Below, piece by piece: positions 49,104 to 60,476 of a DNA stretch of 64,000 nt. The position numbers were made by a program, and so were the translations under genes. Source of the DNA: Perca fluviatilis (Eukaryota; Chordata; Actinopteri; Perciformes; Percidae); the NCBI RefSeq assembly GCF_010015445.1, contig NC_053112.1, positions 32,085,583-32,149,582 of the forward strand. Direction: 5' to 3'. The notes below the pieces were generated by a model. That model saw nothing but the letters and a program-made list of their open reading frames with translations. It had not been told where the DNA came from and did no database searches. The stretch's first letter is position 1. Each line of letters begins with the position of its first letter.

Positions 49104-51748
49104 TAAAACTGTGAAAAGCAGCACATTTGAGAAGATTAAACCAGATAATGTTTGGAGTTTATACTACTAAAAATTATGTATATGATCAATCGCTTATATC
49201 ATGTTAATAATTAAATAAAAATGTTGCAATAATGGATTAATCGTCTAATTGTTTTCCGCCTAGTCAACAAAACGGGTGTAGCCTAAATCCGTCACATCTC
49301 CAAATGGTAAGCATGGTGTTACAAAATATATATTTCATGAAATGAAATGAAAAATTAAATGAAAATAATTTCTTGATATAAGAGAAGCCAGAAAAACAAT
49401 GATTCAAGATATTTTGTTTGATGCTCTGGAAGAAAATCAGGTAAAAACACAACATAAAGGGCTTCTCCATTTACTCTTTGTCTTTCTTTGCCTTCCCCTC
49501 AAAAGCAGCACAGCAACCTGCTTGTGTTACAAACTCTCTTGCTCTGACGTTTAGTCACGGCAAAGTATTTACCCACCAATTACCCACAGATACCCTTCCT
49601 CTCGTTACAGCTGGGGCCCCATAAAAGGGAACAAACAATAACAAGAGTGAAGGCTCCTCGGCAAAAAGAGACACATTATAATCTGGGCAGACATGAGAAA
49701 GAGGGGTGTGGGAAGAGCTTGTATTGATAGAGACGAAATTGAACTTGATTAAAAAGCAAACAAAACAAACCCCCGACAAAACACAAACACTCCATACACT
49801 TTGTGAATGGGCCCACACAAAGCTAATATGTAGCTATACCCGAGCACTCCTGAGGCGGCGAGATAAAAAAGACAAGTGTTTAAAAGGAGAGATCTTCCTC
49901 TGTTTGGCTGACATTTTTACACAATTATGTGCAGGATCCAAAGCAGTGCAACCGGCGTTTCTCCTTCTCGACAAGCCAAAAGAAGTTTAGTTTTTTTTCT
50001 TCTTTTTTCTCTCACCTCTCTTTTTACTTTTGTGTCAGGTTGATTAAATGAGAGTGTGTGACATAGAGCTGCAGGGTAACGCCATCTGGCAGAGCAGTGT
50101 CATTTTTCCTGATGGAGTTACACTGACTTAACCAACTCTCCATCAATTAAGGCTGCGTTACACATTATTGCACCTAAATGACACTCAGACACCCACTGAA
50201 GCTCCTCTGTAGCATTTCTGACATCTTAAAATATGGGTTTGATTGAATGTTTTTACTGACAGCGCTCAGAATTAGAGCTCATCTAATTGCTTTATTTATA
50301 TTATGAACTACATCAAACTGAATCTTCTCTTAGTCTCATATTGATTCCTACAGGATGATTAAAAGCACCACTCCTTGGCTTGTTCAGTGGGAGCCATTAT
50401 ATTTACAGGTGGATGTGCCACTGGCTCATAATGAAAGAGTCCATGCAATAAAAGTAGAATAAAATACATGGCATGAGATATAATGCTATGGGCAATTAAA
50501 TTCAGCTGCAAAAAAAAGACCACACAGCCCTTATACATATTCACTCCTCCACTGAAATCCATAGGAATTGCTAAGTCATCTTCCATGTCTCTGAGGCATT
50601 TGCGTACAATGGCACTTTTATCATATGCTTATCAGTGGTGGCCCCTCTCTCATAGTGCTCGATCTTTTGGCCCCTCAATCACGGAGCATATTACTCCTCT
50701 GTCAGAGCAAAGCACTTCCTAACGACAGGGAGGCCAGCTGGGACTGAGGAGAGGGCAGGAGGCACACACATTAACATAATAATCCAACCACACTCCCACA
50801 GGCCCCGGGGCCAGACAGCATATTAGGTAGGCCCCCCTCATAAAGGTCCTTGCAGGAAATAAAGCTGCTTTACGGTAAGCCTGTCAACCTGTGGTGAAGG
50901 CTAGGGTTTACCTGTGCTAATTGTTGACCGAAAAAAAAAAAACTCTGGCTAGTTACTTTAGCCCCACATGTGTAAACAGTGATCTTGTTACATGCTCAAA
51001 TGAGCTAAGTGTTGGGTAATGTGAGGTATAATTTAACCTAGTTCTGAATATCTCACGATGGATTAAAGAGAATAAGTAAGGCTGTTTCTTTCTCTCTCTG
51101 AGCACTCTTGCTTTGTTGCCTTCTACATCACATTGCAACACAACATAACCCAGTAGCCTGACACATATTTCTGAGTATAGGAAGCATCTCCTCGCCTCCT
51201 CATATTTACTGAAGTGAAATACGAAGAGACATAGGCTTTGAGGACAAGAGAGACCGAGAGGGGAGAGAATAAGGGGGTTGGGTGTTGGTTCCGCAGCCTT
51301 CCCTGTGGCATAAACTGGGGAGCGTTAGCAGCATGCATTGAGGCCTGTGATCCTTCGCACTGGGGTCCCATGGTACCTTGTGTGGCCTGCACATTTCTAA
51401 CCACATGAGACACTTGCCATCATTGCGTCAAAGCCATCATAATAAAGCCATGCAGCTATAACGCACTTCTTATGCCTGGAGACACAACAACAAAAGGCCA
51501 ATACACTAGCAACAAGAGAAAGTGTAAAAGAAAGAATCAAGTTCAGCTATTCGGAGAAACTCCAGCTTCTGCCAAACCCAATTCAGCGTCACATCCACTG
51601 GTAGAAAAAAAAAAGTTCATATGGAGAGGAGAGCCAGCAAGTAGTGTATTAGGAAACCACGAGCAAAGTGTGGAGCATTTTCACTGGGAAGCCTGTCTTG
51701 CACAGCCTGACTGTCAGTGCACCTCTAATGTGAATGTCCCACTGACTG
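49104..51748. other. Anonymous noncoding DNA
   Basis: No gene or element recognised. Several AT-rich, complex stretches (49480-49700, 50140-50400) could be conserved noncoding sequence, which cannot be judged here. Confidence 0.4.
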
Positions 51749-51823
51749 CTACTGTAAGGCTGTCAGCCGCTGGTTGGGGTCCTTGACTGAAGACTCTCGC
51801 TTGCAGTTCACACACAGTAATAC
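51749..51823 (-). CDS. Candidate exon-like block, unproven
   Basis: On the minus strand the tract TTGCCTACCTCTCTCTTGCC precedes ACTGAG, and the next 24 codons are open, reading VLLCVNCKRESSVKDPNQRL and on to a TAG. No family recognised and no partner exons found. Confidence 0.18.
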   Translation of the reverse strand, partial: VLLCVNCKRESSVKDPNQRLTALQ

Positions 51824-53517
51824 CTCAGTGGCAAGAGAGAGGTAGGCAAGGAGGAAGAGAGGAAAGGATCTCCACAAATCATTTTGATCAAGAGACAAGG
51901 TAGCAGTGAGGTAGACCTCCCCCAGCCCCCGCCCCACGAGGAGACAACTCTCTAATTGGTGGAGAGGGCAGCCTGTCCGTGGCCGTATGCACTCTCAGAT
52001 CTTTCCCAGGACAGCCAAGGAAACGTGCCAATTACTGCCAATTGTTGGCCTGTGGTTGAGATGTGGACAGTTGTCCGCATGGAATAAGAGTGAAGGCCTG
52101 GCAAACACTCCTGCTGATGCTGATAGCATGCAACAGCAGTATAATATTGTACTGTTAGCCCACAAACTTTCATAAAACAAGCTATTACTGTCCTTTTTAA
52201 TAAATTCTGTTTGACTTAGCATGGGGATTCTGTGAAAAACTCAAAGATTATTAAATACAATCCTTCCAACACCTGCAGCCATGTGGAATTTGAGTAGCTA
52301 TCTCAATCCAGGCACCTTTAACACCACCGGAAAAAGACTTTTTAACAGCCCAAATATAGCCCATGTTTAGTGGAGCCAGCAGACCATTATGGGGGTCCTT
52401 TCGTCGGAAGTTGAACATATACTACTTCATCTATTATCCATCAGCTGCTCGTCATGGTATAGTTCAGGGCTGGAGCACAACCTCTCCTAGCAGTCAGACA
52501 GAAGCAGAGAATCGCAGGCCTTTACAACTCCGCTCACCCACAGCTCATAACAAGGAAGCCAGAAAGTGTAGCAGAGAGGAGGGAAAACAGTCATAATTCT
52601 TGTTCAACTAAAAATCACTATAATGCTCTTTAATTGTGTAGGCAAAAATCTTTTCAAAAGAGCATGGTAATTTTACCCTGTTAAATTATTCAGCGCACAT
52701 TAATAACGGTCGGGGCCAGGGTGGATGAGAGCGGCTGTTTTAGGAGTGATGAGCTGCCGGAGCTGGGAGACAGGATCTCACTAAGGCAGTTTTAAGCCTT
52801 GTTTTAAAGTTACATTTTCAAGTAAACGACATTAAAAAAAATGACCTGGGGTAACCCTGAAATGTACTGGGACTGGATGTTGGTGCAGGGCCTTAAATAC
52901 ACTAATAAAAGACGTATTTATGTGGAACTACTTCCCAGTGAGAAGGTTGATATGAAGCAAAATTGATCATTTATTAACAACCGATGAATATCTTTGCTTC
53001 ATTTGTTAATTGGCAGCATGTTTTAACCAACACAATTATGCTCAGCTTCAAGAACACCTTAGAGAAAGGCCTGTGTTAGGATTGGTAGGCATTCCTTTGT
53101 CTAAAATCAGGATATACAGTGAGCAGAAATTATAGAAAAGATAAGGCCTTGGAAAAGCAAGGCAATCAAGAATTATGTATTAAAAGCCAAAAACAAATAA
53201 AACCTCAAAATAGTGCTTTTTTGTTCATCTGTGCACTTCAAACAGTGAGAGTCATAGTAGAATAACAGATACAAGAAGAAAAGGTCACAACCAAGATCTG
53301 ATGAAGGGCAGTATTCACTATAGGCTTTAAGGGATTCCAGCCAGCAGATAGCACATTCAAGAGAGCGATGAAAATGAAAATTTGCATGAACCATGCACCA
53401 GCAAAGGTAATATACATAATTGGGGGAAGGGGTGGCGGGGTGTGAGAGGGGGGGATCTCCATCAAATACGGACATGAAGCAACACTTTCTATACTTAATA
53501 ATTAATACAATACAGTG
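51824..53517. other. Anonymous noncoding DNA
   Basis: No supported gene. The minus frame at 53173-53658 (161 aa) crosses a (CA)n array and has no domain features. Confidence 0.4.
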
Positions 53518-53541
53518 TGCACACACACACACACACACACA
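53518..53541. repeat. (CA)n microsatellite
   Basis: About 12 CA units. Confidence 0.94.
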
Positions 53542-54599
53542 TTGCATGGGATGCATATCATCCATCCGTTGAACAATGACTTTTAAGTGCACTAGAACAT
53601 AGTGAGCCTGACAAAATATGCACAAATGTGCGCAAGATGAAATACGCCTCTTCCCCACATAAAGATGAAAAAAGGCAACAAATGCCTTCCCAAGGCAGAG
53701 AGAGCTTAACTATTTCTTTTCAGTTCAAAGTCAGGGCTCTACTCTAAATATTTGTGTATTAAACATAACACATAAGATGGAATAAATGGAGGGCCTCTAA
53801 AATAAGTGCAGGGCCTGCAGGAGAAAACAACATGGAACTGCAATGCTTCTTAATGTCAGTGTGCCTAACCCAAACAACCACGGTGAAAAACAAGCCAAGG
53901 CTTCAAATCTTGTAGAAAGTATGAATCAGTGTGAGTCAGATGCTTAGTGGCTACGATTTGTAAATGTACAGGGAATGCTGGTGTAACTGGCCTGGTCTTT
54001 ACAGATTAAGTATCCCCTACTCAGTTTTAGGACAAAATTTAAGAGAAAAGAATGAGCCAAGAAATAAATAGCTAATTACGTTTACACCTCAGTTGAATCA
54101 GTTCAACGTCAACACTTATAGCTTTCGAGGTATGCATCAAGGGCCAGTCTAAGGAGGCACCATGCAGCATGATTAAATCTAAATACGCTGACTCTTACAC
54201 TGTTTGTTTGTTTATTGGGGAAAGTCAGGGGGTGTTCTGAGCCTCAGAACTGCATTTAAAGCTGATCTGGCTCCTTTAGACAGTGCTGCATCCGACTTCC
54301 TGTTGTCGACTCGCAGTTGCCACGAAAAAATTGCTGCTGCAGCCTTAGACAACCTACAGCACTTTGTATGCCGAAAGAAAAGAGTTAATTAGAAATACAA
54401 ATTCTCCCAGATTGTTATTAATGGGAACTGTAGAGTAAGCAACACATATTTTGTGCCCATAAGTAATTCTCAGGTATCTTTGATCTGTGGCCCACAGCGG
54501 ATGCTGCTGCGTGCCGCTGTCTGGCTTCTGGGACTCTGCCAGCGCCAGACATCTGGCTACTTTGTTATCATTGGCTGATCTGCTCCCGGGAGGCCAATC
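53542..54599. other. Anonymous noncoding DNA
   Basis: No supported feature. Confidence 0.4.
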
Positions 54600-54760
54600 T
54601 TGTGACACCAGGCAGAGAGTGTCCTGGCAAGGAAAATTATCAGCACATTTTGAGTGGATTAGAGTTCCAAAGTGGTCTTCAAATCTCTACAGGGGTCTGG
54701 TGAGCCATGCTCTACTGGGGGTTCCTCAGGGCTCTGTTTTGACAACACTGTTGATTTGAA
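54600..54760 (+). mobile_element. Fossil LINE reverse transcriptase fragment (L2-like)
   Basis: One plus-strand frame contains RQRVSWQGKLS (from about 54610) and then GVPQGSVLTTLL (from 54718). In L2/CR1-type fish LINEs the motifs VSWRG and GVPQGSVLGPLLF lie about ten residues apart in the reverse transcriptase palm. Here they are 28 residues apart, as if about 54 bases had been inserted. The frame stops soon after GVPQGSVL, and the FADD-type catalytic block is missing. It is a dead fragment, and its ends are not defined. Confidence 0.5.
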
Positions 54761-55490
54761 AGGCAGCGAGGGTATAGCTCCTACTGTTGCATCACAGATT
54801 TCAGGCAACATCTTAGGAAGTGAAAAAAAGCCCCCCAATTATGATCTGTCAGATGTAGAAGAGGAAAAATGCACCAAAGACTTCCCTTGATTAGTGTGGA
54901 GATTCTGAGCAGCAGCAAATGTCTGTACTAGAGTGCTGTATGTCGTTTATACTCTGGTGTCATATCTGGCAAAAATGTATTAAGTCTGCATTTGTTTTTT
55001 ACTGACTAATGCAGTTTTGTTGTTCTTCAAATTCTGCAGCTATGGAATTTTCTGTCACGTTCATAATACCTTTGCCTTGAGCTTTTTTTTTTTTTTTAAC
55101 TCTAAGGAAGTTAAATATGACTCCATCTCAAAGGTTGTGTCTGACAATCCGTCATACAAAACACTTGTTTAGAGGTCAAAGAAGAGAATGCTGCCTAAGC
55201 ACTGGCTTAGTGGAGGGAAAAAAAGCCATGATGTGACAATCTGAACCTTATTCACAGGATTGATTGAGGTATCGTGTCTTCTCCCTTTTTTCTCTTGGCG
55301 TTTCCATTTGTGAATACAAAGCTGCGGTGACCCATAAATATTACATGGTGTGGAGATGCAAAGCAGGAATTAATGACTGGGGTGTGTGTGTGAGAGAGCG
55401 TGTGTATGGCAGGTCCCTATGGGATTCTGCTTAGACAGGCGGGCATGGAGAGGGTGTGGTCTCGCTCTCGCTCTCTGTGTCTCTCTCACG
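54761..55490. other. Anonymous noncoding DNA
   Basis: Poly-T at about 55084-55098. No gene seen. Confidence 0.4.
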
Positions 55491-55508
55491 TGCACGCACG
55501 CACACACG

Positions 55509-55547
<39 letters not shown>
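55491..55547. repeat. (CGCA)n/(CA)n microsatellite
   Basis: CGCA-type units followed by (CA)n. Confidence 0.95.
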
Positions 55548-55551
<4 letters not shown>

Positions 55552-56282
55552 TTTTTCTCTCCACATCTCCACTGGGTTGCATGATTTTTGGCCTGTGTGC
55601 TAACCTGTCTGTCAGGGACTCTGTGGTCAACACCGTTCAGCATTGTTTTCACTCAGTTACTCAATAAACTCTCACCAGTTATTCTGCACAGAAAGGACAC
55701 AGGCTGCAAAAGAATTTTGGATTAGAAATAATTAGTTCTGAAATTTCTTGGTCAATCAATTATTCAATTAACAAAACACTTTGACAACTTATAATTATTC
55801 AAGGCATTTAAAAAACAAGGCTGGTTTTCCATATGTTATGACATTTTATGAAAATCTGTTGATCAGAAAAATAATTAAGAGGCAAACTGATAATGAAAAG
55901 CAATCGTTAGCTGAAGACCTGGTGTTGACTACTACAATTCCACGGCGCAAAGTTCTGACATCTAACGTGTCTCGTAAGCAACTTTGTCTCTCTCTCTTAA
56001 AGATGAATAAGCGAATTAAAAGATTAGCTGATTTGATTTGAACTATTTTGATAATTTGATTAATCCGGTAAGTATTTTTTCAAGTACAAATGCCAAACAT
56101 TGTCCAGTTCCAGCTTTTCAATTATGAGGATTTGCTGCATTTCTTTGTCTTATGTGATACTAAACTGAGTATTTTTTACTTTTGGCGGTTGTGTGTAAAA
56201 AAACAAGCTATCTGAAGACATCACATTGGGCTTTAAGACATTTTTAAGGGCATGTTTCACTCAAAAATAGAACTGGCAGTTC
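55548..56282. other. Anonymous noncoding DNA
   Basis: The 86-aa frame at 55781-56041 has no recognisable domain. Confidence 0.4.
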
Positions 56283-56445
56283 AATTGATATTGAATGAAT
56301 GAATGAACGAAGACATTTATTTCAGACATGTCAAAAATAAACAAAGCAAAACATTCAATAAACAATAAGAAACATTAGCCAACATAGACATGTCTGAAAA
56401 GGAGTAGGAAGAAGTATTTTAATCATACCCCTTTTCCATAACTCA
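56283..56445 (-). mobile_element. 3' end of a non-LTR retrotransposon, reverse orientation
   Basis: Begins with (GAAT)n and continues GAAGACATTTATTTCAGACA, ACATGTCTGAAAAGGAGTAGG and CATACCCCTTTTCC. In reverse this is the common fish LINE 3' sequence (GGGGTATGATTAAAA ... CTCCTTTTCAGAC) with a TTCA-type tail. Only the 3' part is present. Confidence 0.6.
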
Positions 56446-56780
56446 GCAATTAATTAATAATAATTAATTAATAATAAATAAACATATATATTTTTTAAAT
56501 AGTCATTAGTTGCAGCCCCGCTCTCTCTCTGTCATGCACAAACATGCATACTATATGTTAATTTGTTCTCAAAAAGCTCGTGATACAACATGAACAGTTT
56601 GGACAGCATGAACCAAGTTGTGGACCGAGCTGGGACTGCATTCCAAACACTGTCATTAAAAACAAAGCTGTGATCAGGGCACGGTGATGACAAAGTAGTT
56701 GTTTGAGGTTACAAAAAAGAGAGACTGAAAGAAAGAGAGAGAAAGGGAGAGCCTGAGATCGGCTTTTCCTCTCTGCTTAG
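56446..56780. other. Anonymous noncoding DNA
   Basis: AATTAATTAATAATAATT simple stretch at its start, then purine-rich DNA at 56715-56750. No gene. Confidence 0.4.
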
Positions 56781-56873
56781 CGAGATGAATCGTTTGAGGA
56801 GGGGCCACTTGACACCTGTCACCTAACCAGCCAGGCACAATTACCTCCAGGGGGAGGACGCGGGACTTGCTAG
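56781..56873 (+). CDS. Candidate exon-like block, unproven
   Basis: The acceptor-like GGCTTTTCCTCTCTGCTTAG ends at 56780. The next 30 codons are open, reading RDESFEEGPLDTCHLTSQAQ and on to a TAG. No donor, partner exon or family recognised. The surrounding 250 bases have conserved-noncoding texture, which is an equally good explanation. Confidence 0.18.
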   Translation, partial: RDESFEEGPLDTCHLTSQAQLPPGGGRGTC

Positions 56874-59230
56874 GGAGTTGTGCATAGCTCCCAGTGAAAT
56901 AGACGAGCGTTTGAAGATCATTAGTGTTACAGGCCCTGTCTTCGTGGCCCTGTCCAACCTCCTGAATGGCTTGCTTTGATCACCGCCCTGCGTTTTTGTC
57001 AATAGTATGGGTACACCGCATAAATTATAAAGTTATACACACAAAGTCAGCAGGTAATATGCCACATTCAATTTCTGTTTTGGCCACAGATGGGGCAGCT
57101 GATTGCAGGTAATGAGCGACATCACCGCCCTGCAGCAAATAATGTGCGGTGGCCGAGCTTTCGTGTTGCTATCATGTTCAGGCCAATGGCCTCGCAGAGT
57201 GGCACTCACATGTTTCAAGTACAACAAAAATGAAAAGAATTTATTGTGAAGCTGTTTAGAAAAGATCCTCGTCTTGTCTAAATGTTCATTCAGTATTCTG
57301 AGATTAAGAAATTAGGCTAATGTCACTGTTATTTATATGATCTGTGTATTTCTAAAAAAAACAGAACGTAAGACTTGTTTTGGTTGACTAAAAGCATCTT
57401 TTACAGGTTGACAGTGCAAGGCAGGTGAATGTGACAATTTGTAAATAATCTGAGGCTGTTAAAGAGGAGGTTACACTGGTAATGTTTTTAAGCCTTTAAA
57501 TAAAATATAACCTACTGTAAATTTGGAGTTGTGCTAAATAATAAATGCTGCATATTTTGCACATATAGGTAGAACTCTTCAAAAATGTATGCAAACATAA
57601 AATGTACTTAGTTTAACTGATTCAAAATTCGAAATTTAGAGAGCATGAACTAAAACATTCTTATAGTATAATGTGTAGGTTGAAGGATAGTTCAAGATTA
57701 ACAATATTGAAGATTTCACAGATGAAATTTTGATATATCACAATACCGCGCAGCTGCAGCACCGTGCCCTCTTACGTATTGCGTTTGGCAGTGCACTGCA
57801 GTGGTTTCAGTGTAGAAAAATGATCATTATAGCTGATGAGGCGAGGGCTTGGAATGATGACAGTGTGACAGCAGAGAGCTTTTTAATTTGTCGGATCAGA
57901 TTGTGACATGCTCCATCACAGGACGGAGGAAATCTTTTCATTTGTGCAGAAGAAAGGGGGAGAGGAGGTCAATTAGCATCAACTATTAGACAACCCAGTG
58001 ACAAGCAATATATTACCACGTGGGACAGTCAAACTAATGAGAGAGGGAGAAGAAATGTTCTTTCAGGTTGGACAGAATTCTGCAATCATCCTGCTACATT
58101 AATCACTTGTACAGCACTTGATTTACGCATTCTTTATAGTCGCACGCTCTGAGGTGTAACTTCACATATACGCTGCATTCCTCGTCATCGTTTGTTGTCA
58201 TATGAGGTCAGCTTTACTCAAAGGAACGTCTGTCGTGTCAAACGTTATCCTACAGAAACCGTGCTCATCAGCTGCAAGCGCTTTACACTAATCCATGCTT
58301 TACTATGCAGTTACAATTTTACAGTTTTAATCCTGTCATTCAAGGTTGATCAGTCAAATCTAGAGGATATTTTTTTATCATATGTGACCACATTGTTTTA
58401 AAGATCACAAAGGCGTCCACCGATATGATCTTTGCCAAAAGCAGCAACACGGAGAGGATCTCATTTTATCAGAAGAGACAATCTCAAAGCAAGTCATTTT
58501 TTTCTTCCTTTGCCAGGCAGGCTTTATTTGACTGGCTGTCAGGTATAACGCGCCTCTCTCGATATTGATCTGAAGTACCTAAAGGTATGTGACATCATTA
58601 TGAGGCTTGACCTTATCATCTGCTGCCCTGCAGCCAATAGGCAGGGATGGGCCAGAATCTAATGCTTCCCCCCCCAAAGATTGGTACCTGGTACGTAATA
58701 GGGAAATTGGTGGTGATATTATTTGTTTTCCTGACCTCATGGCACACCTCACTCTCAAGGCCTCTAATCAGTCATGGCCTGAGGTTGGCTTCACTACTAG
58801 ACCAGGTTAGCTGGCTTTGCTGTTGGTTATCATACTGTAGTCCACATAAGAGATGATATTGGCCATAATGCTATGGAGAAATATGGACACATTGTCTTTG
58901 TCTAGTCAGCGACAACCGAACTGAGATGATCAACACTATCACTAAACTCAATGCTGATATTGGGTTACAGTTAGGTTAAATGAATGGTTACAAACTAAAA
59001 CACACTGTGAACTAATCAATATGTTTGTATTAATAATGGATAAATGACTGTGTAATTCTTTCAGCTCATAATTTTTGGTTTGACAGCAAGCAACTTTACT
59101 GTTTTGGTTCACTGCTCTCATCAGCATCATTAGCAGCAAGCAGCGTTTTTTTTTTTGCGTGATACCTCTGATAATCCCACTGTACGCTTCCTGCCGAGGG
59201 CCAAATGACAAACAGACAAAGCTAGTGACT
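56874..59230. other. Anonymous noncoding DNA
   Basis: No supported gene or element. Confidence 0.4.
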
Positions 59231-59239
59231 AACTGGTGG

Positions 59240-59310
59240 GACAGTGGTGCATTTAGCCCAACGTTTTCCTCAGGAGTTGGGGGAGACCAAAGCAGAGTTA
59301 CCGTTAAACT
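59240..59310. mobile_element. Short fragment of a teleost repeat (related to 60285-60476)
   Basis: GCATTTAGCCCAACGTTTTC and CAGGAGTTGGGGGAGACCAA match what I recall as the left part of the family whose right part lies at 60285-60476. The boundaries are soft. Confidence 0.35.
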
Positions 59311-60224
59311 AGAAAGTGCACACAGTAGAATGCAGAGCTCCGCCAGGTGTATCTCCCTCTCCTCTCCCTGACAAAGAAGAGTTGAATCTCACTCAGTTGT
59401 CCTTCCCGGCTCCCTCAAAGTCTTTCACATGGGGAGCGATTGACGCACCTAGTAATTCATTTTCAATGAGAGGTGAGCTGGCAGGTAGGGGGATGCGGGT
59501 AATCTGACAGGTGGAGTGGCAAGCGGGCCCCAATCCCGTGCTGTTATAAACAGTCATCAGGACATAAACAAGACATGGTTTTATTGAGTAACGTTAAACT
59601 TAAAATAGGCTATAGAATTCTGACTATGCTAATTTAGCTAATTTTAGCTTTCAACAATAACAGTCTTTGGTTAGAAAAGACTAAAATTGCCACCTTTTGT
59701 TATAAATCCACCTTTGAATAGGGATATATATGTTACCACAGCCAACTAATGTCATTCAGTTGTACCGGCAGGGATACAGTAGTGCACAGAAGCCCCATGG
59801 TTACAACGCATTGAGTACCTCGCGTTCACTCATGAAGCGCTTTAGCATAACATATCGGGATAGAATTAATCTGCAGATGCTCCAGTTCAAAATAAGACCA
59901 AACTTTTCTATGGATGTCATTACAAAGTTAAAAATGTGACCTGCAACAGATTTGTTTTTAGCCTAGCTGATTGCTGGAAATGCCTTTCAATACTGAAGCA
60001 GTTGTTGATCCACCAGCCAGTTAAGAGGAGTCAGCAATCAATGATGGTATAAAACAGAGAAGTCATTAAAATATTGTAAATCAAATATTGATATATCAAA
60101 TATTGTACATCACACCAAACACGAGAGGTCCTTGAGCATACAGTCATAAATGTGCACAAAAAATAATAGGTTGATGGGTCCAGTAGAAGGCGAGATTGGA
60201 CTAGATCAGACAGATACAAACATG

Positions 60225-60262
<38 letters not shown>
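60225..60262. repeat. (CA)n microsatellite
   Basis: About 17 CA units with CG at both ends. Confidence 0.95.
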
Positions 60263-60264
<2 letters not shown>

Positions 60265-60284
60265 AACTCATTATGAGATAATGA

Positions 60285-60476
60285 AAAGTGAATATTGGAC
60301 TTATATTTGTCAGGTTGACACAAACAGGACTCCAAATCAATACTAAAATTGCTCATGTGTAAACAGGCTACTGTTTGCTAACACGTTTGCCATATAACTT
60401 TATAAGGTGGTAAGATGTCATCTTGTTCCACTGCCCCCTAGTGGCCAAAACATAAAATCTAATATGCGGCTTTAAG
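60285..60476. mobile_element. Right part of a teleost miniature element carrying a CTCF motif
   Basis: GTGAATATTGGACTTATATT, ACAGGCTACTGTTTGCTAAC, GTGGTAAGATGTCATCTTGT and TAATATGCGGCTTTAA follow a fish repeat I recognise. The left end is missing. It includes TGCCCCCTAGTGG at 60432-60444. Confidence 0.5.
60432..60444 (-). promoter_or_regulatory. CTCF core-motif match inside a mobile element
   Basis: The minus strand reads CCACTAGGGGGCA, a full match to CCASYAGRKGGCR. Because the motif belongs to the repeat family, other copies may carry it too. Confidence 0.4.

Noticed and set aside
54487..54759. 90-aa frame as an intact gene
   Set aside because: Only the reverse-transcriptase-like segments are meaningful. 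The frame is a TE fossil with an internal expansion and early stop.
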